A DNA stretch of 64,000 nucleotides from positions 3,100,001-3,164,000 of the forward strand of contig NZ_CP145904.1 in NCBI RefSeq assembly GCF_036895565.1, read 5' to 3'. The translations under genes were made by a program, and so were the position numbers. Below are positions 41,029 to 50,357 of the stretch, piece by piece. The notes below the pieces were generated by a model that was given only the letters and a program-made list of their open reading frames with translations, had not been told where the DNA came from and did no database searches. Within the stretch, counting starts at the first letter, position 1, and each line of letters starts with the position of its first letter. Origin of the DNA: Flavobacterium sp. KS-LB2. Lineage in GTDB: Bacteria > Bacteroidota > Bacteroidia > Flavobacteriales > Flavobacteriaceae.

Positions 41029-41043
41029 CTGAAATAAATTCAG
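41029..41043 (-). repeat. CTGAATTTATTTCAG dispersed motif, copy 3
   Basis: CTGAAATAAATTCAG on the plus strand. The same 15-base motif occurs in the opposite orientation at 26800-26814 and 32669-32683. The arms CTGAA / TTCAG make a small palindrome. Confidence 0.5.
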
Positions 41044-41055
41044 GTTAAATCAAAA

Positions 41056-41083
41056 AAAAGGCTTGACTTTCGCCAAACCTTTT
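41056..41083 (-). terminator. trxA terminator
   Basis: AAAAGGCTTG / CAAACCTTTT stem (one wobble pair), with a T run on the minus strand. Confidence 0.7.
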
Positions 41084-41125
41084 ATTTGAATCTTTTCAGA
41101 TTCTATATAAATCATAATCTACTGA

Positions 41126-41443
41126 TTACAACAAAGCGTCTAAACTATCAGCGTAAGTTTGTTTCGGAGCAACACCTACCTGTTTTCCTACTACTTCTCC
41201 GTTATGAAAAACCAATACAGTTGGAATATTTCTCACTCCGTACTTAGCCGCAAATTCTTGGTTTGCATCAACATCTACTTTTCCTACAACAACTTTTCCG
41301 TCGTATTCATTACTTAACTCGTCAATGATTGGCCCAACCATTCTACAAGGTCCACACCATGCTGCCCAAAAATCTACCATTACTGGTTTGTCTGATTTCA
41401 AAACTACTTCTTCAAAAGTAGCGTCTGTTATTGCTAATGCCAT
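41126..41443 (-). CDS. trxA: Thioredoxin
   Basis: A 105-residue thioredoxin of standard length. The redox motif is WCGPC (C30, C33) in FWAAWCGPCRMVGP. The buried Asp (D24 in VMVDFWA) and the cis-proline region NIPTVLVFHNGEVV (about 73-86) are present. It reduces disulfides in the cytoplasm using thioredoxin reductase. It is a single-gene unit with a TAAATTTG promoter box upstream (41498-41505, minus strand) and a hairpin terminator. Confidence 0.97.
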   Translation of the reverse strand: MALAITDATFEEVVLKSDKPVMVDFWAAWCGPCRMVGPIIDELSNEYDGKVVVGKVDVDANQEFAAKYGVRNIPTVLVFHNGEVVGKQVGVAPKQTYADSLDALL

Positions 41444-41497
41444 ATTTATTTTTATTTAAGTTTATCGTTTGAGTATTTTAAGCCTCAATCTCGGTTA

Positions 41498-41505
41498 CAA
41501 ATTTA
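41498..41505 (-). promoter_or_regulatory. trxA promoter -7 box
   Basis: TAAATTTG on the minus strand, 54 bases upstream of the start codon. Confidence 0.5.
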
Positions 41506-41723
41506 GAAATTAAAAACCAATCAAACGTCATTCGCAAATTAGTTTTGACTATATGTGTATTGTCAATTGTTATTTGAGCCAATCCTATTGATTATCTTAA
41601 TCTATTTCCTATTCCAGAAATACAACTACCATAACAGCTAAGAAAACCACGTCTCATAAACCTATTTTTTTGACAAAAATGGGATGCGTTTTCACACATC
41701 CGTACACGCATAAAAAAGCTATA

Positions 41724-42635
41724 TCACAAGCTATACTTTAACCCTAATGTCATACCAAGACCACTAATTCCAACATAAGAACTTAATTCATCCATTGACT
41801 TAGTAGAATCCAATCCATTTGGATTAGTTGAAGCATTATTTGAATTTACATCCAAACGATCTACATAATTGGTATGAATCTGAGCTTGAGTTCTACCCGC
41901 CAAAGCATTTTGACCATTTACAATAAATTCAGTTGTTTCTTTAGATTTCCCATGAACGGTAAAATTACGGTATTCCAATTCTGCAAAAGCAGAAATATTT
42001 TTTCCTAATTTATAAGACGTTCCTAATGTCGCCATGAAACCAACTGTTGGATTTGGCTTCACCTTATCCACACTATGAACAGTCAAAGTAGCTGGACTGG
42101 CTATACCTGAAGGCGTAATTGCATCTGTTGTAATTTCTAAATCCCCATGAATAGGAACAAGAACTCCTACTTTTGTGTACGGTTCAAAACCATTTTGTTC
42201 CCCCAAAAACAAAACCAAAGCAGGTGCTAAATCAAAAGCAGTAATTTGTCCTACTGATTTAAAATTATAAACCGGACGACCTCCTGAAACAAAAATTTGA
42301 TCTGTCGTTGTTTGAGCCATTCTTTTATCAGTACTTGAATAATAATTGATTCCCATTTCAACACCCAAACGCGTATTAAATCTGTAATCAAGTGTTGCTC
42401 CTGTTCTAAAACCTTCACCAAATGAACCCGTAACACTTTCTTCAGAAACTAATTTACCGCCAACATAGGTTTTATTCAGTGCGGCATTACCTCCTACAGT
42501 AGGAAACTCAGTTGCAGCGGTTTGAACAAAATAAGATCCACCTAATTTAAAATACCAACTTTCTTTCTTTTCCGTTTGCCCCACCATTGTCATAGAACAA
42601 ATAGCAAACCCCAATAAAAACAACTGCTTTTTCAT
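41724..42635 (-). CDS. Outer-membrane beta-barrel protein
   Basis: A 303-residue secreted protein starting at MKKQLFLLGFAICSMTMVGQ (42635), a clear signal peptide. The longer in-frame version from 42653 adds only MIINEI. The mature part consists of alternating amphipathic strands (WYFKLGGSYF, GATLDYRFNTRLGVEMGINYY, SAFAELEYRNF) and ends with a C-terminal strand VGISGLGMTLGLKYSL, as in OmpA/porin-type barrels. It is not an OmpA-domain protein; it looks like a small 8-stranded barrel. Function unknown. Confidence 0.8.
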   Translation of the reverse strand: MKKQLFLLGFAICSMTMVGQTEKKESWYFKLGGSYFVQTAATEFPTVGGNAALNKTYVGGKLVSEESVTGSFGEGFRTGATLDYRFNTRLGVEMGINYYSSTDKRMAQTTTDQIFVSGGRPVYNFKSVGQITAFDLAPALVLFLGEQNGFEPYTKVGVLVPIHGDLEITTDAITPSGIASPATLTVHSVDKVKPNPTVGFMATLGTSYKLGKNISAFAELEYRNFTVHGKSKETTEFIVNGQNALAGRTQAQIHTNYVDRLDVNSNNASTNPNGLDSTKSMDELSSYVGISGLGMTLGLKYSL

Positions 42636-42843
42636 AATTTCGTTTATTATCATTTATACAAAAATAAACCATTTATATTAAAAATTTAATAACAAATACC
42701 CCTGATTGTATGCCAAAAATGACTAAAGCATAACAATCAACAGTTTACAAAACGAATAAAAACAATTCAATTTCATACTTTTACACATTCAATCACAAAC
42801 TCAAAGTAAGATTATTTAAGTTCTGTTTATAAATCGCAGTACT

Positions 42844-45800
42844 TTAATTCAACTTAAAATTAATCTTCATCTTATCCAATTCCGTCAACAATTCATTAGA
42901 AATCTTGATTTTTAGTTTTCTACTCGGCATTGTTAATTTAGTGACCACTTTTATTTCTTCGACTTCCTCCACTTTTGCTACAACACTTGTCTCTGGCCCC
43001 CCCATAACTTCGATTTCGGAATCTTCATTCTCATCGACAAAAACCTCTTCTTCATTTTCTATTTCAATAGGAGCAATAGGAACGAGCCTTCTTGTTTTTT
43101 CTAATTCCATAATTTCAAAAGAAACGGTATTATCTCCTTTATTCTCTTGAAATAAGTGGCTTAATTTATGAATAAAACCTGTTTCCAAATCGGATATATT
43201 CAAAAGCAAGACTAATTTTTTAGCAAAAATACTCAATACATCCTGCAATTGCTTAGCATCCGTAAACTGTATTCTGGGTTCTGATTTTTTTCCAGTGTCT
43301 CTATTTACCCAGCCATCTTTTATCAGTATTTTAAAATAAACAAAATTATTAGGCAGCAAGTAGCGATGAAAATTCAAATATTCTTCATTGAATATTTTAA
43401 ATTCAAAACTTTCATCAAAACCTTCCAAGTTAAAAATAGCCCATTCCTTACCGTTTTTAGCTATACGCCTTTGCACATTAGAAACGATACCGCCAAAAGC
43501 AAGGGTTTTACCCACATATGCCTCCATATTTTTAAGCGCTTCTAATTTTGAATTGCAGAAATATTTCATTTCAAATCTAAAATCATCTAATGGATGTCCC
43601 GAAATATAGATCCCTACCACTTCTTTTTCTCTAGCGAGTTTTTCCATCGTGCTCCAATCCTCGCAAGGAGGCACGATAGGCTCGGCAATTTGCACTTCGC
43701 TAGTATCCCCAAATAAACTTACTTGAGAAGAATTCTCATTTTCCTGAAATTTCGATCCATACCGAATCGCTTTTTCATAAAATGTAATTCCATCGCCATC
43801 GTCGTGAAAATATTGCGCTCGAGTGGTGTCACCAAAAGAATCAAATCCTCCTGCCAAAGCCAAATTTTCAATTGCTTTTTTGTTAGCGGCACGCAAATCA
43901 ATTCGCTTTGCTAAATCAAAAATCGATTTGTATTTTCCATCTTTTCTATTCTCCACAATCGTTGCTACAGCACCAGAGCCTACCCCTTTTATGGCACCCA
44001 TTCCAAAACGTACCGCATAATCGTCATTTACAGTAAATTTATAAAATGACTCATTTACATCCGGTCCTAAAACTTGTAATCCCATACGCTTGCATTCTTC
44101 CATAAAGAACGAAACCTGCTTGATATCACTCATGTTATTCGACAATACCGCAGCCATATATTCGGCTGGATAATTGGCTTTCAAATAAGCGGTTTGATAC
44201 GCAATCCAAGCGTAACAAGTAGAGTGTGATTTATTAAAAGCGTATTCCGCGAAGGCTTCCCAGTCTTTCCATATTTTCTCCAACTTATCTTCGGCATGCC
44301 CTTTGGCGGCAGCCTGACTGATAAATTTGGGTTTCATTTTATCCAAAACGTCTTTTTGCTTTTTCCCCATCGCTTTACGCAAAACGTCGGCATCACCTTT
44401 CGAGAAATCCGCTAATTTTTGGGACAAAAGCATTACCTGTTCTTGGTAAACGGTAATTCCGTAGGTATCTTTTAGTAATTCTTCGCAGGCATCCAAGTCA
44501 TAAATAATTTCCTCTTCGCCATTTTTTCGTTTGACAAAACTCGGAATGTAAGCAATTGGACCTGGACGATACAAGGCATTCATCGCAATCAAATCGGGAA
44601 AAACAGTCGGCTTTAATTCCTTCATGTATTTTTGCATTCCTGGACTCTCATACTGAAAAATCCCTACTGTTTCTCCGCGTTGAAAAAGCTCATACGTCTT
44701 GACATCATCAATTGGAAATTCATCCGGATTTAAGTCAATTCCACTTCTGTATTTGACTAATTTAACGGTATCTTTTATCAAAGTTAGGGTTTTCAGACCC
44801 AAGAAGTCCATTTTCAACAAACCAGCGCTTTCCACAACCGAGTTATCAAACTGAGTCACATATAAATCCGAATCTTTGGCCGTAGCCACAGGAACAAAAT
44901 TCGTAATATCGCTTGGCGTAATAATTACTCCACAAGCATGAATTCCTGTATTTCTTAGGTTTCCTTCTAAAACTTTGGCTTGCTGAATGGTTTCTCCACC
45001 TAAATCATCTTCATTAGCAAGTCCTATTAATTCTTTAATTTTATCGTATTCTTCCGGACGAACGGCCTTCTTAATAGTGTCTTCTTTCTCATTTAAAAAA
45101 CGAGCTAAATTCCATTTAGAAGGCATCATTCCTGGAATCAACTTGGCAATTTTATCTGCTTCGAACAAAGGCAAATCGAGTACACGAGCGGTATCACGAA
45201 TAGCTGATTTAGTAGCCATTTTACCGTAGGTGATAATTTGTGCCACTTGTTTCGAGCCGTATTTTCTAATCACATAATCCATTACACTGCTACGACCTTC
45301 ATCATCAAAATCGATATCAATATCGGGTAATGACACACGATCTGGATTCAGGAAACGCTCAAAAAGCAGGTTGTACATCAATGGGTCGATGTTGGTAATT
45401 TTCAAACAATACGCGACCACCGAACCTGCAGCAGATCCCCGACCAGGGCCTACAGAAACACCCATACTTCTCGCCTCAGCAATTAAATCCTGTACAATCA
45501 GGAAATAACCCGGATAACCAGAATTGGATATCGTCAACAATTCAAAATCCAATCGTTCCTGAATTTCTTCAGTAATTATTGGATATCGTCTTCTTGCTCC
45601 TTCAAAAGTAAGATGCCTCAAATACGCATTTTCGCCTCGTACGCCACCGTCTTTTTCATCTTCAGGATCATTAAACTCGACCGGAATTTCAAATTTTGGA
45701 AGCAAAACTTCACGTGCCAAATCGAAAATTTCAATCTTATCTACAATCTCAGAGATATTCGAAATTGCCTCAGGCAAATTGGCAAAAAGCTGTTTCATTT

Positions 45801-47388
45801 CGTCTCCCGACTTGAAATAATATTCCTGATTCGGCAATCCGTAACGATAGCCACGACCGCGACCTATTGGTGTTGTCTGCTTTTCACCATCACGCACACA
45901 AAGTAAAATATCGTGTGCATTCGAATTTTCCTTATCTATATAAAAGGTGTTGTTTGTCGCTACAATCTTGACATCGTGTTTTCTGGCCAATGAAATCAAT
46001 GAGTCATTCACCCTATTTTCATCTTCTTGATTGTGACGCATCACCTCAATGTAAAAATCTTCCTTGAACTCGTTTTTCCACCAAATTAAGGCTTCTTCGG
46101 CCTGATTTTCACCAATATTTAAAATCTTATTTGGAATTTCGCCATACAAATTCCCAGACAAAACAACAATATCTTCTTTGAATTCCTGAATGACTTTCCT
46201 GTCGATTCTTGGCACATAATAAAAACCTTCCGTATAAGCGATGGAAGACATTTTAGCCAAATTATGATAGCCTTTTTTGGTCTTCGCCAAAAGTACTATT
46301 TGGTATCCATTATCCTTAACCGACTTGTTTTTATGGTCTTCACAAACAAAAAATTCGCAACCTACTATTGGCTTCATCGGAACTTCGGTAGGCTCTTCAC
46401 CATTTTCGATTGCCGCTTTATTCTTGGCTTCAGCCGCCTTATTATGGTATAAAATATCACGTACAAAATGAAAAGCACCCATCAAATTCGCATGATCCGT
46501 CATGGCAACCGCAGGCATTTTTTGTTGTGCCGCCGCTTTTACCAATGCCGCAATACTAATCGTAGACTGCAACACCGAAAACTGCGTATGATTGTGCAAA
46601 TGCACGAAAGGCGCATCAATAAGTACTTTTTTATTCTCAGAAAGCTCTGCTCTTGAAACGGCTGGTGCTTGTTTTTCGCCAAACTGCTGACGGATTTTAT
46701 CCGAAGCTTCCTTGAGATTGATATGTTTTAAACCAATGAGCTTAATCTCACTTGGATTCTTGCTTTGAAAGTCTTGAAAATAACTGGCAGGCACATCCAG
46801 TTCCTCTTTTGTGAAAACATCACGACGAATTAACTCTAGGAAACAACGCGTGGTTGCCTCGACATCGGCAGTCGCGTTGTGCGCTTCGCCAAAAGGTTTA
46901 TTAAAAAGATAAGAGTGCAATTCCGTTAATGTAGGCAGTTTGAATTTTCCTCCTCGACCACCCGGCAATTTCAATAAGGAAGCGGTAACTTCGGTACAAG
47001 TATCTAAAATTGGCATCGAACTCATTTGGCTTTCCACTCCCATTCTATAAAACTCGCAACCCATAATGTTGATATCAAAACCTAGATTCTGACCCACAAT
47101 AAATTTGGCTTTGCCTAAAGCGATATTGAATTTCTCCAAAACTTCTGCTAACGAAATACCATCGGCTTCTGCCAATTCAGTCGAAATACCGTGGATTCGT
47201 TCCGCGTCATACGGAATATTAAAACCTTCGGGCTTCACCAAATAATCTTGATGCTCGATTAGTTTTCCCATATCATCGTGCAACTGCCAAGCGATTTGAA
47301 TACAACGCGGCCAGTTGTCCGTATCTGAAATGGGTGCGCCCCAACGCTTTGGTAATCCTGTAGTTTCGGTATCGAATATTAAGTACAT
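42844..47388 (-). CDS. dnaE: DNA polymerase III alpha subunit with fused N-terminal exonuclease
   Basis: A roughly 1514-residue replicative polymerase. I choose the start at MYLIFDTETTGLP (47388), because the exonuclease fold begins there; the extension to 47484 is low-complexity. Order of domains: DnaQ-like 3'-5' proofreading exonuclease (about residues 1-200; DTETTG, then the ExoII and ExoIII acidic motifs), PHP domain from FVHLHNHTQFSVL (about 260), and the Pol III alpha palm with PDIDIDFDDEGR near 689. Helix-hairpin-helix and OB regions follow. This single-chain arrangement is the usual one in Bacteroidota, so a separate DnaQ need not be present. Confidence 0.95.
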   Translation of the reverse strand: MYLIFDTETTGLPKRWGAPISDTDNWPRCIQIAWQLHDDMGKLIEHQDYLVKPEGFNIPYDAERIHGISTELAEADGISLAEVLEKFNIALGKAKFIVGQNLGFDINIMGCEFYRMGVESQMSSMPILDTCTEVTASLLKLPGGRGGKFKLPTLTELHSYLFNKPFGEAHNATADVEATTRCFLELIRRDVFTKEELDVPASYFQDFQSKNPSEIKLIGLKHINLKEASDKIRQQFGEKQAPAVSRAELSENKKVLIDAPFVHLHNHTQFSVLQSTISIAALVKAAAQQKMPAVAMTDHANLMGAFHFVRDILYHNKAAEAKNKAAIENGEEPTEVPMKPIVGCEFFVCEDHKNKSVKDNGYQIVLLAKTKKGYHNLAKMSSIAYTEGFYYVPRIDRKVIQEFKEDIVVLSGNLYGEIPNKILNIGENQAEEALIWWKNEFKEDFYIEVMRHNQEDENRVNDSLISLARKHDVKIVATNNTFYIDKENSNAHDILLCVRDGEKQTTPIGRGRGYRYGLPNQEYYFKSGDEMKQLFANLPEAISNISEIVDKIEIFDLAREVLLPKFEIPVEFNDPEDEKDGGVRGENAYLRHLTFEGARRRYPIITEEIQERLDFELLTISNSGYPGYFLIVQDLIAEARSMGVSVGPGRGSAAGSVVAYCLKITNIDPLMYNLLFERFLNPDRVSLPDIDIDFDDEGRSSVMDYVIRKYGSKQVAQIITYGKMATKSAIRDTARVLDLPLFEADKIAKLIPGMMPSKWNLARFLNEKEDTIKKAVRPEEYDKIKELIGLANEDDLGGETIQQAKVLEGNLRNTGIHACGVIITPSDITNFVPVATAKDSDLYVTQFDNSVVESAGLLKMDFLGLKTLTLIKDTVKLVKYRSGIDLNPDEFPIDDVKTYELFQRGETVGIFQYESPGMQKYMKELKPTVFPDLIAMNALYRPGPIAYIPSFVKRKNGEEEIIYDLDACEELLKDTYGITVYQEQVMLLSQKLADFSKGDADVLRKAMGKKQKDVLDKMKPKFISQAAAKGHAEDKLEKIWKDWEAFAEYAFNKSHSTCYAWIAYQTAYLKANYPAEYMAAVLSNNMSDIKQVSFFMEECKRMGLQVLGPDVNESFYKFTVNDDYAVRFGMGAIKGVGSGAVATIVENRKDGKYKSIFDLAKRIDLRAANKKAIENLALAGGFDSFGDTTRAQYFHDDGDGITFYEKAIRYGSKFQENENSSQVSLFGDTSEVQIAEPIVPPCEDWSTMEKLAREKEVVGIYISGHPLDDFRFEMKYFCNSKLEALKNMEAYVGKTLAFGGIVSNVQRRIAKNGKEWAIFNLEGFDESFEFKIFNEEYLNFHRYLLPNNFVYFKILIKDGWVNRDTGKKSEPRIQFTDAKQLQDVLSIFAKKLVLLLNISDLETGFIHKLSHLFQENKGDNTVSFEIMELEKTRRLVPIAPIEIENEEEVFVDENEDSEIEVMGGPETSVVAKVEEVEEIKVVTKLTMPSRKLKIKISNELLTELDKMKINFKLN

Positions 47389-48031
47389 ATCTGGATTTGA
47401 AGTGTTTGTGATTTTGAAAAATCGCAAAAAATGAATTTCAAATTTAGTTTTTTTTAGGGTAGAATAGAAGTAAGTTATCAACAAAAAACAAATTTATTTT
47501 CCTGTACTATTCTCCTATTAAAACTACAATCACTTTCAACAAATCAGCTTGATAGTATCTTGTTAAAAAGATAAAAAGAGTCCGTAATGATTTTTTGGAT
47601 GTCGTAGTATTTCATCAAAAAAAAATACTGAAATACGTCGAAAAAATATGCCATTAACTAAGAAAATCACATCGAAAAACAGTTTCAATGAAAGTGAAAT
47701 AGTGAATTTAAAATTAAAAAATAGTTAATTTTAGTTCCGTTTAATTAAATATTCATAAATATAATAGCTTTTTAAAAGCTTTTTTTATCGATTCTACAAA
47801 TATAAAAAACAGCAAGAAATTGATTTTTTATCATCTCTAAATAAAGAATCACACTTTTAAAAAAGAAACCCAAAAGATAAAAATCAGCAAAGAAATTCAC
47901 TAATACGATTTTGGGTATCGTATATAATGCAATATTAAAAAATAAAGACTTGATTCTTTTTTTAGTTTTGCTTTCATTGTTATCATCTTAGCCAACTTGG
48001 CTATAAAAAAATACATTAAAAACATATTAAA
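47389..48031. other. Intergenic region between dnaE and leuC
   Basis: A 643-base AT-rich spacer between divergent units. It must contain the dnaE and leuC promoters. TAGTTTTG at 47963-47970 matches the -7 box for leuC. A small AGCTTTTTAAAAGCT palindrome lies at 47766-47780, followed by a T run. I see no convincing leader peptide with leucine codons and no coding region. Confidence 0.4.
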
Positions 48032-49426
48032 ATGAGTACTACATTATTTGACAAAGTATGGGATTCGCACGTGGTGCGTAAAATTGAAGATGGACCAGAC
48101 GTGTTTTTTATTGACCGTCATTTCATCCATGAAGTTACTAGTCCTGTAGCTTTTTTAGGTTTGAAAGAAAGAGGAATTTCAGTATTATATCCAGAGCGCA
48201 CTTTTGCTACTGCGGATCACAACACCCCAACTATAAATCAACATTTACCGGTTCAAGATGCATTATCTGCCAATCAACTTAAGGCATTAGAAGATAACGC
48301 AGCTGAATATGGTATTTCGCATTGGGGATTAGGTCACCAAAAAAATGGTATCGTTCACGTAGTAGGTCCTGAAAACGGAATTACTTTGCCAGGCGCAACT
48401 ATTGTTTGTGGAGATTCTCATACTTCTACACATGGTGCTTTTGGCGCAATTGCTTTTGGTATTGGAACTTCGGAGGTTGAAATGGTGATGGCGACACAAT
48501 GTATCATGCAACCGAAACCAAAGAAAATGCGTATCAACGTAAATGGTGAATTGAGTAAAGGTGTTGGTCCAAAAGACGTCGCATTGTATATTATTTCTCA
48601 ATTAACTACTTCTGGAGGTACCGGATATTTTGCAGAATACGCCGGAGACGTTTTTGAAAACATGTCTATGGAAGGTCGTATGACCGTTTGTAACTTGAGT
48701 ATCGAAATGGGTGCTCGTGGTGGTATGATTGCTCCTGACCAAAAAACATTTGATTTCTTAGAAGGAAGATTATATGCTCCAAAAGGCGAAGCTTGGACAA
48801 AAGCTGTTGAATATTGGAAAACCTTGAAAACAGATGCTGATGCAATTTTTGATGCAGAATTAAACATCAATGCCGCAGATATTGAACCAATGATTACTTA
48901 CGGAACCAATCCTGGAATGGGAATTGGTATCTCAAAAAATATTCCAAACGCCAACCAAGTAGAAGGTGGCGAGGAAACGTACAAAAAGTCTTTGGCTTAC
49001 ATGGGCTTTGAAGAAAACGACGTAATGATTGGCAAACCAATTGATTTTGTTTTCTTGGGAAGTTGTACCAATGGTAGAATTGAAGATTTCAGAGCTTTTA
49101 CAGAAATTGTAAAAGGCAGAAAAAAAGCAGATAATGTTACCGCATGGTTGGTTCCAGGTTCACACGTAGTAGAAGCTCAGATTAAAGAAGAAGGATTATT
49201 AGATATTCTTACTGAAGCTGGTTTTGTATTGCGTCAGCCAGGCTGTTCGGCTTGTTTAGCGATGAACGATGATAAAGTTCCTGCCGGAAAATATGCAGTA
49301 AGTACTTCCAACAGAAACTTCGAAGGTCGTCAAGGTCCCGGTTCAAGAACATTATTGGCAAGTCCGATTATGGCCGCAGCTGCAGCAGTTACCGGAAAAC
49401 TAACAGATCCTAGAGATTTATTTTAA
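48032..49426 (+). CDS. leuC: 3-isopropylmalate dehydratase large subunit
   Basis: A 464-residue aconitase-family subunit. It holds the [4Fe-4S] cluster: the first Cys is in [13 protein letters not shown] (about residue 347) and the other two are in [12 protein letters not shown] (about 407 and 410). The substrate region [16 protein letters not shown] [10 protein letters not shown] and [18 protein letters not shown] are typical of LeuC. With LeuD it isomerises 2-isopropylmalate to 3-isopropylmalate, or citramalate to methylmalate. It is the first gene of the operon, 196 bases before leuD. Confidence 0.96.
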   Translation: MSTTLFDKVWDSHVVRKIEDGPDVFFIDRHFIHEVTSPVAFLGLKERGISVLYPERTFATADHNTPTINQHLPVQDALSANQLKALEDNAAEYGISHWGLGHQKNGIVHVVGPENGITLPGATIVCGDSHTSTHGAFGAIAFGIGTSEVEMVMATQCIMQPKPKKMRINVNGELSKGVGPKDVALYIISQLTTSGGTGYFAEYAGDVFENMSMEGRMTVCNLSIEMGARGGMIAPDQKTFDFLEGRLYAPKGEAWTKAVEYWKTLKTDADAIFDAELNINAADIEPMITYGTNPGMGIGISKNIPNANQVEGGEETYKKSLAYMGFEENDVMIGKPIDFVFLGSCTNGRIEDFRAFTEIVKGRKKADNVTAWLVPGSHVVEAQIKEEGLLDILTEAGFVLRQPGCSACLAMNDDKVPAGKYAVSTSNRNFEGRQGPGSRTLLASPIMAAAAAVTGKLTDPRDLF

Positions 49427-49581
49427 AAGATTTCAGAATGTATATTAACGATTTTTGACCCGAGCTTCAGCGAATTGGCATAGCATTTCAGATTTCGTTA
49501 AAATCGACACAACATTCAGTTTAAATTATAGAATATAAAATAATATTAGTTGGCGCTTAAGATTACATTTTCCTCACGGTA

Positions 49582-49622
49582 AATCAAAAATCAGAAATCG
49601 TTAATTAAAAATCAAAAATAAA
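49582..49622 (+). repeat. AATCNNN heptamer array before leuD
   Basis: Units with exact period seven start at 49582, 49589, 49596, 49603 (AATT variant) and 49610, mostly AATC-led (AATCAAA, AATCAGA, AATCGTT). An AATAAA then leads directly into the leuD ATG at 49623. Confidence 0.65.
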
Positions 49623-50219
49623 ATGGCATACGATAAATTTAATATACTTACCAGTAGTGCAGTGCCACTACCAATAGAAAACGTAGATACCGATCAAATC
49701 ATCCCAGCACGTTTCTTGAAAGCTACTAAACGTGAAGCTTTTGGTGACAATCTGTTCAGAGACTGGAGATATAATGGAGACGATACTCCAAAAGCAGATT
49801 TCGTATTGAATGACGCAACTTACAGCGGAAAAATATTAGTCGGCGGAAAAAACTTTGGTTCGGGCTCTTCAAGAGAGCACGCAGCTTGGGCAGTTTACGA
49901 TTATGGATTTCGTGCTGTAGTTTCCAGTTTCTTTGCTGATATCTTCAAAGGAAACTGTTTAAACATTGGTGTTTTACCGGTACAAGTGAGTCCGGAATTT
50001 GCCGAAACAATCTTCAACGCTATTGAAGCTGATCCAAAAACAGAATTGGAAATCAACTTACAAGAACAAACTATTACTTTGTTAGCAACTGGTGCAAAAG
50101 AATCTTTTGACATCAATGGATACAAAAAGAATAATATGTTGAATGGTTTTGATGATATTGACTATTTACAAAACATCAAAGAAGAGATTGTTGGGTTTGC
50201 CAATACCCTTCCTTACTAA
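49623..50219 (+). CDS. leuD: 3-isopropylmalate dehydratase small subunit
   Basis: A 198-residue partner of LeuC carrying the swivelling domain. Landmarks are NVDTDQIIPARFLK near residue 22, FGSGSSREHAAWA near 82 (substrate-binding loop), and a C-terminal region VGFANTLPY. It assembles with LeuC to form the active isomerase. It is preceded by an AATCNNN array and followed by a strong hairpin, so its transcript may end here in part. Confidence 0.95.
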   Translation: MAYDKFNILTSSAVPLPIENVDTDQIIPARFLKATKREAFGDNLFRDWRYNGDDTPKADFVLNDATYSGKILVGGKNFGSGSSREHAAWAVYDYGFRAVVSSFFADIFKGNCLNIGVLPVQVSPEFAETIFNAIEADPKTELEINLQEQTITLLATGAKESFDINGYKKNNMLNGFDDIDYLQNIKEEIVGFANTLPY

Positions 50220-50233
50220 AAAACAAACAATAA

Positions 50234-50291
50234 AAAAGCAGTTATCTTAAGCTCAATAGTATTGTTAAGCCAGATAACTGCTTTTACCTTT
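50234..50291 (+). terminator. Hairpin between leuD and the synthase gene
   Basis: AAAAGCAGTTATCT (50234-50247) pairs with AGATAACTGCTTTT (50272-50285). CTTTTACCTTTTT follows. It may be an intra-operon attenuator or end a leuCD transcript, with the following two genes expressed separately. Confidence 0.65.
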
Positions 50292-50357
50292 TTATAAAAC
50301 ACAACAGCAAGATTTCAAATTACTGAAGTCAAAACCACTTTTAGCATCAAATTTATA

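Noticed and set aside
42844..47484. The longest version of the DnaE protein
   Set aside because: The extra 32 residues are low-complexity and precede the exonuclease fold, which starts at MYLIFDTETTG.
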